From DASYUM01 sp036001225 (GTDB taxonomy: Bacteria; Methylomirabilota; Methylomirabilia; Rokubacteriales; DASRDR01), in NCBI GenBank assembly GCA_036001225.1, contig DASYUM010000291.1, positions 1 to 15,362 of the forward strand: a DNA stretch of 15,362 nt. Direction: 5' to 3'. Below are positions 1 to 8,761 of this stretch, one piece after another; positions within the stretch are counted from its first letter, which is position 1; each line of letters starts with the position of its first letter. The notes beneath the pieces are model-generated. The model was not told the DNA's origin and did not search any database. It was given only the letters and a program-made list of their open reading frames with translations. The position numbers and the translations under genes are program-made.

Positions 1-783
1 CCCCTGGCTGCCGGCCGTGGGCGACGGAGCCTGCTCGAACGTCGGGGCCGGTTGCATCGCGCCCGACCGCATCGCGCTGATGGTCGGCACCTCGGGCGCG
101 ATGCGGGTCTGCTGGGCGACGGACACGTTCACGGTCCCCCCCGGCCTCTGGTGCTACCGGGTGGACCGGCGGCGGATCCTGCTCGGCGGCGCGCTCTCCA
201 ACGGCGGCAATCTGTACGCATGGCTCGCCGAGACGCTGCGCCTGGGGTCGTCAGAGGAAACCGAACGCGCCGTGGCGGCGATGGAGGCGGACGGGCACGG
301 CCTGACCGTGCTGCCGTTCCTGGCCGGGGAGCGGAGCCCGGGCTGGATGGCCGGCGCCCGGGCGGCGATCGCCGGGCTGAGGCTGGCGACGACCCCGCTG
401 GATATCGTGCGGGCCGGGCTGGAGGCGGTGGCGTACCGCTTCGCCCTCATCCACGCGATCCTCGCCGAGGCGTGCCCGCAAGCGGACGAGGTCGTGGCCA
501 CCGGCGGAGCGCTGGCGAAGTCGCCGGCGTGGACGCAGATCCTCGCCGACGTCCTCGGCGTCCCCCTCCGTCCCTCGGCCGAGGCCGAGGGCTCCAGCCG
601 GGGAGCCGCGCTCCTCGCGCTGGAGGCGCTCGGCCTCCTGCCGTCACTCGACGCCGCACCGGCCCGCTTCGGTCCCACCGTCGCGCCCGACGCCGCGCGT
701 CACGCGCGCTACCAGGACGGGGTCGCGCGTCAGCGCCAGCTCTACGACGCCCTCATCCCTTTCTATCGCGGGAGGCCGCTCCC

Positions 784-787
<4 letters not shown>
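1..787 (+). CDS. gntK: Gluconokinase, FGGY family (3' part, 5' end outside window)
   Basis: This is the C-terminal part of an FGGY carbohydrate kinase; the reading frame is open from base 2, so the start lies upstream. Visible family features are the GDGACSNVGAGC and MVGTSGAMR segments at the head of the FGGY_C domain, PPGLWCYRVDRRR, the LPFLAGERSPGW motif, a GLRLATTPLDIVRAGLEAVA stretch matching the second FGGY signature, and the nucleotide-binding ATGGALAKSPAW loop. The GERSPGW and WCYRVDRRR stretches look most like bacterial gluconate kinases, which phosphorylate gluconate to 6-phosphogluconate in the cytoplasm; xylulokinase is the main alternative. Its TGA overlaps the transketolase ATG as ATGA, implying translational coupling. 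Next to zwf, the product would feed the same 6-phosphogluconate pool. The FGGY assignment is firm and the substrate is inferred. Confidence 0.85.
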
Positions 788-2790
<2,003 letters not shown>

Positions 2791-2800
2791 GGGTCGAGCC

Positions 2801-4525
2801 ATGAAAGAGACTCTCGACGAGTTCCTGGCCACGCTCGGTCCCGCCGCCGAGCCCGTGCGGGCGACGCTCGGGCGGCTCGAGCGCGAGCAGTTCGGCCGTC
2901 GCCTGTGGGCGCGTGACCCCGCCATCTTCCGCCCCGACGCGGCCCACGAGCGCGTCATCCGGAACCGACTCGGCTGGCTCGGGATCGTGGAGCCGATGCG
3001 ACGGGAGGCGGAGGCGCTCCGCGCCTTCGCGGCCGAGGTGCGGGGCGCCGGCCTCACCCACGCGCTCCTCCTCGGCATGGGCGGCTCGAGCCTGGCGCCC
3101 GAGGTCCTGCGCCTGACGTTCGGCGTGGCTCCGGGCGGGCTCGACCTGCGGGTCCTGGACTCGACCGACCCGGCGGCGGTGGCGAGCGTGGCCCGTGCGC
3201 TTCCGCTGGACCGGACGCTGGTCCTGGTCTCGACCAAGTCGGGAACGACGACCGAGACACTGGCGTTCTACGCCTACTTCCGCGAGCGGCTCGAGGCGCT
3301 GGTCGGCGGGCGTGCCGGCCAGCACTGCGTCGCCATCACCGACCCCGGGACGCCGCTCGAGCGACTCGCGCGCGAGGCCGGCTTCCGCCGGACGTTCCTC
3401 AACCCGCCCGACATCGGCGGACGCTACTCCGCGCTCTCGTACTTCGGCCTGGTCCCGGCGGCGCTCCTCGGACTCGACCTGCCGGCGCTCCTCGATCGTG
3501 CCGCCGCCATGGCCGCCGCCTGCGGCCCCGACCTGCCGTCGGCCGACAACCCCGGCCTCCGGCTCGGCGTCGCGCTGGGCGAGCTGGCCCGCACCGGCCG
3601 CGACAAGGTGACCTTCTTCCTCTCGCCCGGGCTGGCCCCGTTCGCGGCCTGGGTCGAGCAGTTGCTGGCCGAGAGCACGGGCAAGGAGGGCAAGGGCGTC
3701 GTTCCGGTCGCCGACGAGGCACCGGGGCCGCCGGCCGTCTACGGCGGCGATCGCGTCTTCGTCGTTCTGGCCCTCGAGAAGGAGGCGGACACCGCGGACG
3801 CGGCGGCCGCGCCGCTGGCGGCCGCCGGCCACCCCGTCCTGCGGCTCCACCTGGCCGACCTCACCGAGCTGGCGGGCGAGTTCTTCCGCTGGGAAGTGGC
3901 CACGGCGGTCGTCGGGGCGCTCCTCGGCATCGACCCCTTCGACGAGCCGAACGTCCAGGAGTCCAAGGACAACACCAGCCGCCTCCTCGATCTCTACGTC
4001 AAGGAGGGTCGGCTTCCCGACGAGTCGCCGACCTGGCGCGGGAATGGCCTCGAGGTTTACGGCGGTGACGGTGGCCGCGACCTGGCGGGACTGCTGGCCG
4101 CCCACTGCCGCGCGCTCCAGCGCGGTCACTACCTCGCGCTCATGGCTTACCTCGCCCCGACGGCCAGCCACACCCGCGCGCTGCAGGGCCTGCGGCACCG
4201 GCTGCGGGACCGGCTCCACGTCGCGACCACGCTCGGCTACGGGCCGCGCTTCCTCCACTCCACCGGCCAGCTCCACAAGGGCGGGCCGCGCACCGGCTGC
4301 TTCCTCCAATTCACGGCCGACGATCCCGCCGACCAGCCGATCCCCGGGCGCCCCTACAGCTTCGGCGTCCTCAAGCGCGCCCAGGCGGCCGGCGACCTCG
4401 GCGCGCTGCGGGCCAAGGGCCTGCCCGCGCTCCGCGTCCACCTGACCGGGGACGTTGCGGCCGCCCTCGCCCGGCTCGCCGCCGCCATCGAGGAGGCGCC
4501 GCTGGCGCCGGTCCGGGACCCGTGA
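2801..4525 (+). CDS. pgi: Glucose-6-phosphate isomerase (type found in Tal-Pgi fusions)
   Basis: A 574-residue phosphoglucose isomerase built on two SIS folds, interconverting glucose-6-P and fructose-6-P. Visible motifs: GMGGSSLAPEV (92-102), sugar-phosphate loop STKSGTTTET (144-153), GGRYS (206-210), ESTGKEGKG with the likely catalytic Glu291 (291-299), DPFDEPNVQESKDNT (378-392), and HSTGQLHKGGP with the active-site lysine at about 493 (486-496). The N-terminus (LEREQFGRRLWARD) resembles the linker-plus-Pgi half of bifunctional transaldolase/isomerase proteins more than E. coli Pgi. No transaldolase domain is attached: the ATG is preceded by GAGGG at a good distance, and tkt ends only 10 nt upstream. 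The family is certain. The Tal-Pgi affinity is my reading and needs a tree. Its TGA overlaps the next ATG (TGATG). Confidence 0.93.
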   Translation: MKETLDEFLATLGPAAEPVRATLGRLEREQFGRRLWARDPAIFRPDAAHERVIRNRLGWLGIVEPMRREAEALRAFAAEVRGAGLTHALLLGMGGSSLAPEVLRLTFGVAPGGLDLRVLDSTDPAAVASVARALPLDRTLVLVSTKSGTTTETLAFYAYFRERLEALVGGRAGQHCVAITDPGTPLERLAREAGFRRTFLNPPDIGGRYSALSYFGLVPAALLGLDLPALLDRAAAMAAACGPDLPSADNPGLRLGVALGELARTGRDKVTFFLSPGLAPFAAWVEQLLAESTGKEGKGVVPVADEAPGPPAVYGGDRVFVVLALEKEADTADAAAAPLAAAGHPVLRLHLADLTELAGEFFRWEVATAVVGALLGIDPFDEPNVQESKDNTSRLLDLYVKEGRLPDESPTWRGNGLEVYGGDGGRDLAGLLAAHCRALQRGHYLALMAYLAPTASHTRALQGLRHRLRDRLHVATTLGYGPRFLHSTGQLHKGGPRTGCFLQFTADDPADQPIPGRPYSFGVLKRAQAAGDLGALRAKGLPALRVHLTGDVAAALARLAAAIEEAPLAPVRDP

Positions 4526-6063
4526 TGGAGCGCGAGCCCACGCCGATCCCGCCCGGCAGCGAGGGCGAGCACCCCGAGCCGGGTGTCGTCGTGATCTTCG
4601 GGGCTTCCGGGGATCTCACCCGCCGCAAGCTGCTGCCCGCCCTCTACGCGCTCCGGCTCGAAGACCGGCTGCCGGCCGCGTTCACCGTGGTTGGCGTGGC
4701 CCGGCGCCCGCTGGGCGATGACGAGTTCCGCCGCCAGATGCGGGAGGGCGTCGCCCGCCACGGCCGCACCGGGCCGCCGGAGCCGGCCGAGTGGGAGGCG
4801 TTCGCCGAGGGGCTCTTCTACCACGCCCTCGACTTCCAGGACGCCCCGGCCTACGCGGCCCTGGCGGCCCAGCTGGCCGAGCTGGACCGCGCCCGGGGCA
4901 CTCGGGGCAACTACCTCTACTACCTCGCCACGCCGCCGTCGGCGTACCCGGTGATCGTCCGGGCCCTCGCCCAGGCCGGCCTCGCCCGCGAGGCCACCGG
5001 CGACGGCAAAGCCGGGTATCGCCGCATCGTGATCGAGAAGCCGTTCGGCCATGACCTCGCGTCGGCCCGGGCGCTGAACCGGATCGTCGGCGAGGCGTTC
5101 GCCGAATCGCAGGTCTACCGGATCGACCACTACCTCGGCAAGGAGACCGTGCAGAACATCCTGGTCCTCCGCTTCGCCAACGCGATCTTCGAGCCGCTGT
5201 GGAACCGCGGCCAGGTGGACCACGTCCAGATCACGGTGGCCGAGGCGATCGGCGTCGAGGAGCGAGGCGCCTACTACGAAGAGGCGGGCGCGCTCCGCGA
5301 CATGGTGCAGAACCACCTCCTCCAGCTCCTCTGCCTGGTGGCGATGGAGCCGCCGGTGACGTTCGGCGCCGACCACGTGCGGGACGAGAAGACGAAGGTG
5401 CTGCGCGCGGTCCACCCCATCGCCCTCGACGAGGTGGACCGCGTCGCCGTGCGCGGCCAGTACGAGCGGGGCACGGTCGACGGCCAGCCGGTGCCGGGGT
5501 ACCGGGAGGAGCCGGGCGTCGCCGCCGGCTCCACCACCGAGACCTACGCCGCCGTCCGGCTCGAGGTGTCGAACTGGCGGTGGGCGGGCGTGCCCTTCTA
5601 CCTCCGCTCGGGCAAGCGTCTCCCCAGCCGCGTCACCGAGATCACGCTCCAGTTCCGGCGCCCCCCCCACCTGCTGTTCGGGAGCGCGAGCGTGCTCCTT
5701 CCCAACGCGCTCGTCCTCCGCATCCAGCCCGACGAGGGGATCGCGCTCCGGTTCGGGGCCAAGCTGCCCGTCCAGGACTTCCGCATCAGGCCGGTCACCA
5801 TGGACTTCCGCTATCGCCACTCGTTCGGCATCAGCACGCCCGAGGCCTACGAGCGGCTGCTCCTGGACGCGATGCGGGGGGACGCCACGCTCTTCGCCCG
5901 CGAGGACTGGGTCGAGGCGGCGTGGGAGGTGCTGGCCCCGATCCAGCGCGCGTGGGCGGAAGGACCGCCGCCGAAGTTCCCCGACTACGCGGCCGGCACC
6001 TGGGGACCCCGCGAGGCCGACGAGCTGCTCGCCCGCGAAGGCCGCCGCTGGCGCCGGCTCTAG
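4525..6063 (+). CDS. zwf: Glucose-6-phosphate 1-dehydrogenase
   Basis: A 512-residue G6PDH, near the usual bacterial length, oxidising glucose-6-P to 6-phosphogluconolactone with NAD(P)+. Seen in order: Rossmann coenzyme motif IFGASGDLTRRKLLPALY (24-41), EKPFGHDL (171-178), substrate-binding RIDHYLGKETVQN (199-211), catalytic-base region MVQNHLLQLL (260-269, His264), the EKTKVLR segment (288-294), and RSGKRLP (361-367). The ATG at 4525 overlaps the isomerase stop as TGATG. A GTG one codon upstream (4522) is also in frame, but no Shine-Dalgarno favours either, so coupling to pgi translation is likely. This is the last gene of the operon; four bases after its TAG begins the first copy of the two-hairpin element. 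The lactonase (pgl) and 6-phosphogluconate dehydrogenase (gnd) are not in the window. Confidence 0.97.
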   Translation: MEREPTPIPPGSEGEHPEPGVVVIFGASGDLTRRKLLPALYALRLEDRLPAAFTVVGVARRPLGDDEFRRQMREGVARHGRTGPPEPAEWEAFAEGLFYHALDFQDAPAYAALAAQLAELDRARGTRGNYLYYLATPPSAYPVIVRALAQAGLAREATGDGKAGYRRIVIEKPFGHDLASARALNRIVGEAFAESQVYRIDHYLGKETVQNILVLRFANAIFEPLWNRGQVDHVQITVAEAIGVEERGAYYEEAGALRDMVQNHLLQLLCLVAMEPPVTFGADHVRDEKTKVLRAVHPIALDEVDRVAVRGQYERGTVDGQPVPGYREEPGVAAGSTTETYAAVRLEVSNWRWAGVPFYLRSGKRLPSRVTEITLQFRRPPHLLFGSASVLLPNALVLRIQPDEGIALRFGAKLPVQDFRIRPVTMDFRYRHSFGISTPEAYERLLLDAMRGDATLFAREDWVEAAWEVLAPIQRAWAEGPPPKFPDYAAGTWGPREADELLAREGRRWRRL

Positions 6064-6067
6064 TCAA

Positions 6068-6148
6068 TCGGAGGGGTGTCGGGACACCCCTCCGAGGCCT
6101 CCCCAGGAGGAAGGGTGCGGGCAAAGCCCGCGCTCGGAGCGGAACACC
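6068..6148 (+). repeat. Two-hairpin 3'-end element, copy A
   Basis: It starts 4 nt after the zwf stop. Hairpin 1 is a perfect 12-bp stem (6068-6079 with 6084-6095) and a CGGG loop. A 21-nt spacer follows that can itself fold as CCTCC-CCA-GGAGG (6098-6110). Hairpin 2 is GCGGGC-AAA-GCCCGC (6117-6131), and the conserved tail is GCTCGGAGCGGAACACC (6132-6148). Related copies lie at 7640-7710 (minus) and 14208-14289. No U-tract follows either stem, so a plain intrinsic terminator is not supported. Roles in mRNA 3'-end formation or stability, or a REP-like mobile repeat, are possible. Confidence 0.75.
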
Positions 6149-6205
6149 TGGCAGTCGGCGGAACGGCCGATGGTCTGCGCCCGATCTCTCCGGCGCGCGT
6201 TGGCG

Positions 6206-6224
6206 GGGGGCCGCTGCGGCCCCC
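6206..6224. terminator. GC-rich hairpin between convergent zwf and protease genes
   Basis: GGGGGCCG-CTG-CGGCCCCC is an 8-bp stem with a 3-nt loop, lying 15 nt past the minus-strand protease stop. Only TT follows on the plus strand and no U-tract on either, so termination is a guess from its position between convergent genes. The rest of 6149-6238 shows no gene. Confidence 0.35.
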
Positions 6225-6238
6225 TTCGCGACTCCTCC

Positions 6239-6589
6239 TCACCCGACGAAGCCGTCGACGGGGACGAGGCGCTTCGCGACCGGGTCGACGGCGAGGAAGA
6301 GACTTTCGAGCGCGACGGCACCCAGCAGGGCAGGGCCCCCGGGCGCGATGAAGCAGGGCGTCGTCACCTCTTGGCCGTCGAGCCTCAAGCGCACTTCGGC
6401 GACCGGCCAGACGGCCCGCTGACCGCCTGCGACGACCACTGCCTGGGACCGTCCGGCGACGAGCTCCAGCCGCTCGGCCAGCGGGCGAGGCACGGCGAGC
6501 AGCGTAGCGCCGGTATCCACGAGGAGCTCGACCTGCTCGGTTCGGCCGGTCGGCCCCGTCAGCTGCCCCGTGACGCGAAACAGTCCCAC
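6239..6589 (-). CDS. Small retropepsin-like aspartic protease domain protein
   Basis: A 116-residue, single-domain protein. The retropepsin-like active site is clear: ELLVDTGATLLAVP (21-34) carries the catalytic Asp-Thr-Gly (Asp25), and the later LLGAVALES (88-96) corresponds to the hydrophobic-Gly segment of the flap/psi-loop in this fold. VDPVAKRLVPV (101-111) is the usual closing strand (a VDP...L.P pattern). A lone domain of this size would have to dimerise to bring two DTG triads together, as retroviral proteases do. No signal peptide or membrane segment is seen, so it is probably cytoplasmic. The GTG start is supported by an AGGGGGG stretch about 10 nt upstream. It follows the Fe-S gene by 27 nt on the same strand. 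Physiological substrates are unknown. Confidence 0.8.
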   Translation of the reverse strand: MGLFRVTGQLTGPTGRTEQVELLVDTGATLLAVPRPLAERLELVAGRSQAVVVAGGQRAVWPVAEVRLRLDGQEVTTPCFIAPGGPALLGAVALESLFLAVDPVAKRLVPVDGFVG

Positions 6590-6613
6590 GTCGGGCGATC
6601 CCCCCTGTGTCCG

Positions 6614-6619
6614 ATTCTA
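6614..6619 (-). promoter_or_regulatory. Possible -10 box (TAGAAT) for the protease gene
   Basis: On the minus strand TAGAAT (5 of 6 matches to TATAAT) lies 24 nt before the protease GTG. Its first three bases are the TAG stop of the upstream Fe-S gene. No convincing -35 is seen at 17 bp. A start here would leave a short leader carrying the AGGGGGG ribosome site. Confidence 0.3.
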
Positions 6620-7576
6620 CCCTGAAGGATCCGGCAGCCGGCCGATCCAGCGGGCGTGGGCGCGCAGGCCGTCGGCGGCGGCGCGCGCCGCCGCGTGGCG
6701 GTAGGTTCCGAGCCGCGCCTCCTTGCCCGGCGTCGCCTCCGGGATGGTTGCCTGCACGTCCTCGAGGTGCCCCGCGTAGTCGGCGCCGACCGGGCAGACG
6801 TCGTAGCAGCGCGTGCAGCCGGTGTAGACCCCGACGCCCCGCAGCATGCTCTGCCAGATCATGAACGTGTCCATGCTCTGGACCTGCTCCATCCGCCTGG
6901 CCGGGTCGGGCGTGGCGAGGATCCCCTCCACGTGCTGCTCGACGAAATGGTAGCCGTAGGGCGACGAGTAGGGAGCACAGCGCGCCAGGTCGAGGGTGAA
7001 GTGGCCGATGGCATCGCCGGGGCAGGCGAGGAGACAGCGCCCGCAGGCCTCGCCGAGGCAGAGCGCGGCGTCGCGCCTGGCGTCCGGCTCGAGCGGCGCC
7101 TGGGTCACCACTGCCCCCAGGATCACCCGCGGCCCGAACTCGGGGGTGAGGAGCTGGAGGTTCAGCCCGAGCGTTCCGAGCCCTGCCTCCACCGCGAGAT
7201 GGGGGAGCGACAACGCCTTGCCGGCGATCTCGACCTGGTGGGAGCGCGAGTAGCCGGACGGCGTGATCAGCGAGGGGAAGTCGTGGTCCTCCAGGAAGCG
7301 GCCCAGCTCGTAGGTGACGTCCTCCATCTTGGTCAGCGCGAGCTCGCCGGCGTAGTGGACGTTCCGGTTGGCCCAGTCCGGCTCCCGCGTCATGCCCCAC
7401 AGGAGCCGCCGGGCCAGCACCACCACGCTGCGGGCGCCCTTGAGGATGCCCTCCGGCGTGTTGGGGCAGCCGGGGACCGGGTGGGCGGCGACGGCCCGGG
7501 CGTCGGCGATCCCGACCAGGTCGGCGCCGAGCTCCCGCGCCCTCGCCTTGACGTCAGCCGCGGTCAAGACGGCCAC
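6617..7576 (-). CDS. QueG/reductive-dehalogenase-like 4Fe-4S protein, paralogue 1
   Basis: A 319-residue protein of the epoxyqueuosine reductase (QueG)/reductive dehalogenase superfamily. The N-terminal LTAADVKARARELGADLVGI (4-23) is the usual QueG-like helix. The central VEAGLGTLGLNLQLLTPEFG (129-148) belongs to the cobalamin-binding nitroreductase-like core of the family. Cluster 1 is C173-x4-C178-x2-C181-x3-C185-P, cluster 2 is C254-x2-C257-x3-C261-P, and Cys200 in LDLARC sits where QueG has an extra cluster ligand. The x4 first spacing differs from the common C-x2-C-x2-C-x3-CP. There is no Tat or other signal peptide, so it is not a classical respiratory dehalogenase; the true substrate is unknown. 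The GTG has a weak GGCGAGG upstream. It is a tandem paralogue of the gene at 7724-8728. Confidence 0.8.
   Translation of the reverse strand: MAVLTAADVKARARELGADLVGIADARAVAAHPVPGCPNTPEGILKGARSVVVLARRLLWGMTREPDWANRNVHYAGELALTKMEDVTYELGRFLEDHDFPSLITPSGYSRSHQVEIAGKALSLPHLAVEAGLGTLGLNLQLLTPEFGPRVILGAVVTQAPLEPDARRDAALCLGEACGRCLLACPGDAIGHFTLDLARCAPYSSPYGYHFVEQHVEGILATPDPARRMEQVQSMDTFMIWQSMLRGVGVYTGCTRCYDVCPVGADYAGHLEDVQATIPEATPGKEARLGTYRHAAARAAADGLRAHARWIGRLPDPSG
7547..7566. repeat. 20-bp direct repeat, right-hand partner of 7717-7736
   Basis: The sequence cttgacgtcagccgcggtca occurs here and again, identical and in the same orientation, at 7717-7736. On the minus strand this copy codes for LTAADVK near the start of Fe-S paralogue 1. 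Confidence 0.9.
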
Positions 7577-7639
7577 TGTGAAGCCTCGCCGTGTGCGACC
7601 ACGTCTTGCCCGGAACGGTCCGCGCGTTGGGGATCGAAG

Positions 7640-7710
7640 CGCTCCGAGCGCGGGCTTTGCCCGCGCAAAGTTCCTGGGGGGCTATCGGAGGGGGGCTTGC
7701 CCCCCTCCGA
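7640..7710 (-). repeat. Two-hairpin 3'-end element, copy B
   Basis: Read on the minus strand, it begins 13 nt after the stop of the gene at 7724-8728. Hairpin 1 pairs 7699-7710 with 7685-7696 (12 bp, very tight 2-nt loop). A 19-nt spacer and hairpin 2, CGCGGGC-AAA-GCCCGCG (7649-7665), follow, then the tail GCTCGGAGCG. After that it diverges from copies A and C. It lies inside the 150-bp segment bounded by the 20-bp direct repeats. The remaining bases, 7577-7639, hold only the leader of the next gene. Confidence 0.75.
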
Positions 7711-7716
7711 CGTCCA

Positions 7717-7736
7717 CTTGACGTCAGCCGCGGTCA
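7717..7736. repeat. 20-bp direct repeat, left-hand partner of 7547-7566
   Basis: Identical to 7547-7566. Here the minus strand again reads LTAADVK (frame 7737-7717), but the coding match stops after that lysine codon and the hairpin element begins 6 nt later. The same bases also encode, in another frame, the last residues and TGA stop of Fe-S paralogue 2. It could be a relic start of a third paralogue or a target duplication. Confidence 0.9.
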
Positions 7737-8728
7737 GCGGGCTGGGTCGGGACAACCTTGAGCCTCTTCAGCCCCTTGTAGCCCGCCTCGCCGAGCCAGC
7801 GCCGGTCCATCGGGGTGGCGAAGTGGGCGCGCTCGCCGGTCTTGACGGCGGCTCGCATGTCGGCGAGCTTCCCGATCCGCACCGTGTCCTTCTCCGGGAT
7901 CTCCTTGTGCTCGCGGGCGAGGTGGGTCTGGTAGTCGCCCCCGACCGGGCACACCTCCAGACAGCGCGGGCAGGCGGCGTAGGAGTTGGACAGGCGCACC
8001 AGCGCCGCCCACTTCTGCCGCATCTCGCGGCCGTGGACGGTCCGGCGGACGTCGTCGTCGCGCTGGGCCCGGGCCAGGGCCCGGAGCGGCCCGTAGATGA
8101 TGCTGGAGACGCCGTCGGGCTGGGCGGCCAGCGCGCAGGCCCGCTTGTCGAGACCCCAGTGAAGGACGGCGTTGGGCGGGCAGCAGAGCAGGCACCGGCC
8201 GCACGTCTCGCCGATGCAGAGCTGGTCGGTGATCCGCGGATCCGGCGCCAGCTCGGCGTCGGTCAGGACCGCGCCGTTGTAGACCCTCGGCCCGAACTCG
8301 GGCGTCAGCAGGTTCACCTCGAGCCCGAGCGTCCCCATGCCGGCCTCGACCGCGACGTGACGGAGGGAGAGCCAGCCGTAGCTCCCGCGCTTGAGGGCGG
8401 GGTCGGTCTCCTCGGTCGCGACCTGGAAGGCGTGGTAGCCGCGGGCCTCCAGCCAGTAGGACAGCTCGAGCGAGACCTTCTCGGTCTTGCGGAGGAGAAG
8501 CTGGGCGGCCAGCGAGAGACAGGTCGCGTTGTCGGTGAGGAAGATCCCCCACGGCATCCGGATCGCGGTGATGATGCAGCTCTTCATGCGGCGGGAGATG
8601 CGGGAGGGGACCTGGGGCCAGTGCGGGTCGGGGGGATTCGCCTCCAGGGTCGCGCAGGCGACGATGTTGACGAGGTCGGCTCCGAGCTCCCGGGCCTTGG
8701 CCTTGACTTCGGCAGGGGTGAGGCTCAC
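7724..8728 (-). CDS. QueG/reductive-dehalogenase-like 4Fe-4S protein, paralogue 2
   Basis: A 334-residue paralogue of the downstream Fe-S protein. Shared landmarks are LTPAEVKAKARELGADLVNI (3-22), VEAGMGTLGLEVNLLTPEFG (127-146), cluster 1 C171-x4-C176-x2-C179-x3-C183-P with an additional Cys182, LDKRAC (193-198), and cluster 2 C253-x2-C256-x3-C260-PVGG. It lacks a signal peptide. The family (QueG, reductive dehalogenases) typically uses cobalamin plus two [4Fe-4S] clusters for reductive chemistry. Cobalamin binding is inferred, and this need not be the queuosine enzyme because two diverged copies sit together. The GTG start has no Shine-Dalgarno, but CATAAT ends 6 nt upstream, suggesting a leaderless transcript. 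It follows the phosphofructokinase gene by 33 nt. Its last seven or so codons overlap the 20-bp direct repeat. Confidence 0.8.
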   Translation of the reverse strand: MSLTPAEVKAKARELGADLVNIVACATLEANPPDPHWPQVPSRISRRMKSCIITAIRMPWGIFLTDNATCLSLAAQLLLRKTEKVSLELSYWLEARGYHAFQVATEETDPALKRGSYGWLSLRHVAVEAGMGTLGLEVNLLTPEFGPRVYNGAVLTDAELAPDPRITDQLCIGETCGRCLLCCPPNAVLHWGLDKRACALAAQPDGVSSIIYGPLRALARAQRDDDVRRTVHGREMRQKWAALVRLSNSYAACPRCLEVCPVGGDYQTHLAREHKEIPEKDTVRIGKLADMRAAVKTGERAHFATPMDRRWLGEAGYKGLKRLKVVPTQPADRG

Positions 8729-8734
8729 GCGGCC

Positions 8735-8740
8735 ATTATG
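8735..8740 (-). promoter_or_regulatory. Possible -10 box (CATAAT) giving a leaderless Fe-S transcript
   Basis: CATAAT on the minus strand matches TATAAT at 5 of 6 positions and ends 6 nt before the GTG of paralogue 2, so transcription would begin at or next to the start codon. It is one of very few AT-rich hexamers in the region. No -35 is recognisable. Confidence 0.35.
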
Positions 8741-8761
8741 CCGCGAGGCCGCCGCCGAGGT

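Noticed and set aside
52..783. In-frame upstream extension of the transketolase frame.
   Set aside because: It overlaps the gluconokinase in another frame and translates to Arg/Pro/Gly-rich noise. The family N-terminus begins at 784 with a good ribosome site.
6068..6095. Hairpin after zwf as a standard intrinsic terminator.
   Set aside because: The stem is strong, but no run of T follows it here or in the other two copies. It was kept as a structured repeat instead.
6617..8728. Calling the Fe-S pair respiratory reductive dehalogenases.
   Set aside because: No Tat signal peptide, no small membrane anchor protein next door, and the proteins are shorter than typical respiratory enzymes. The broader QueG-like name is safer.
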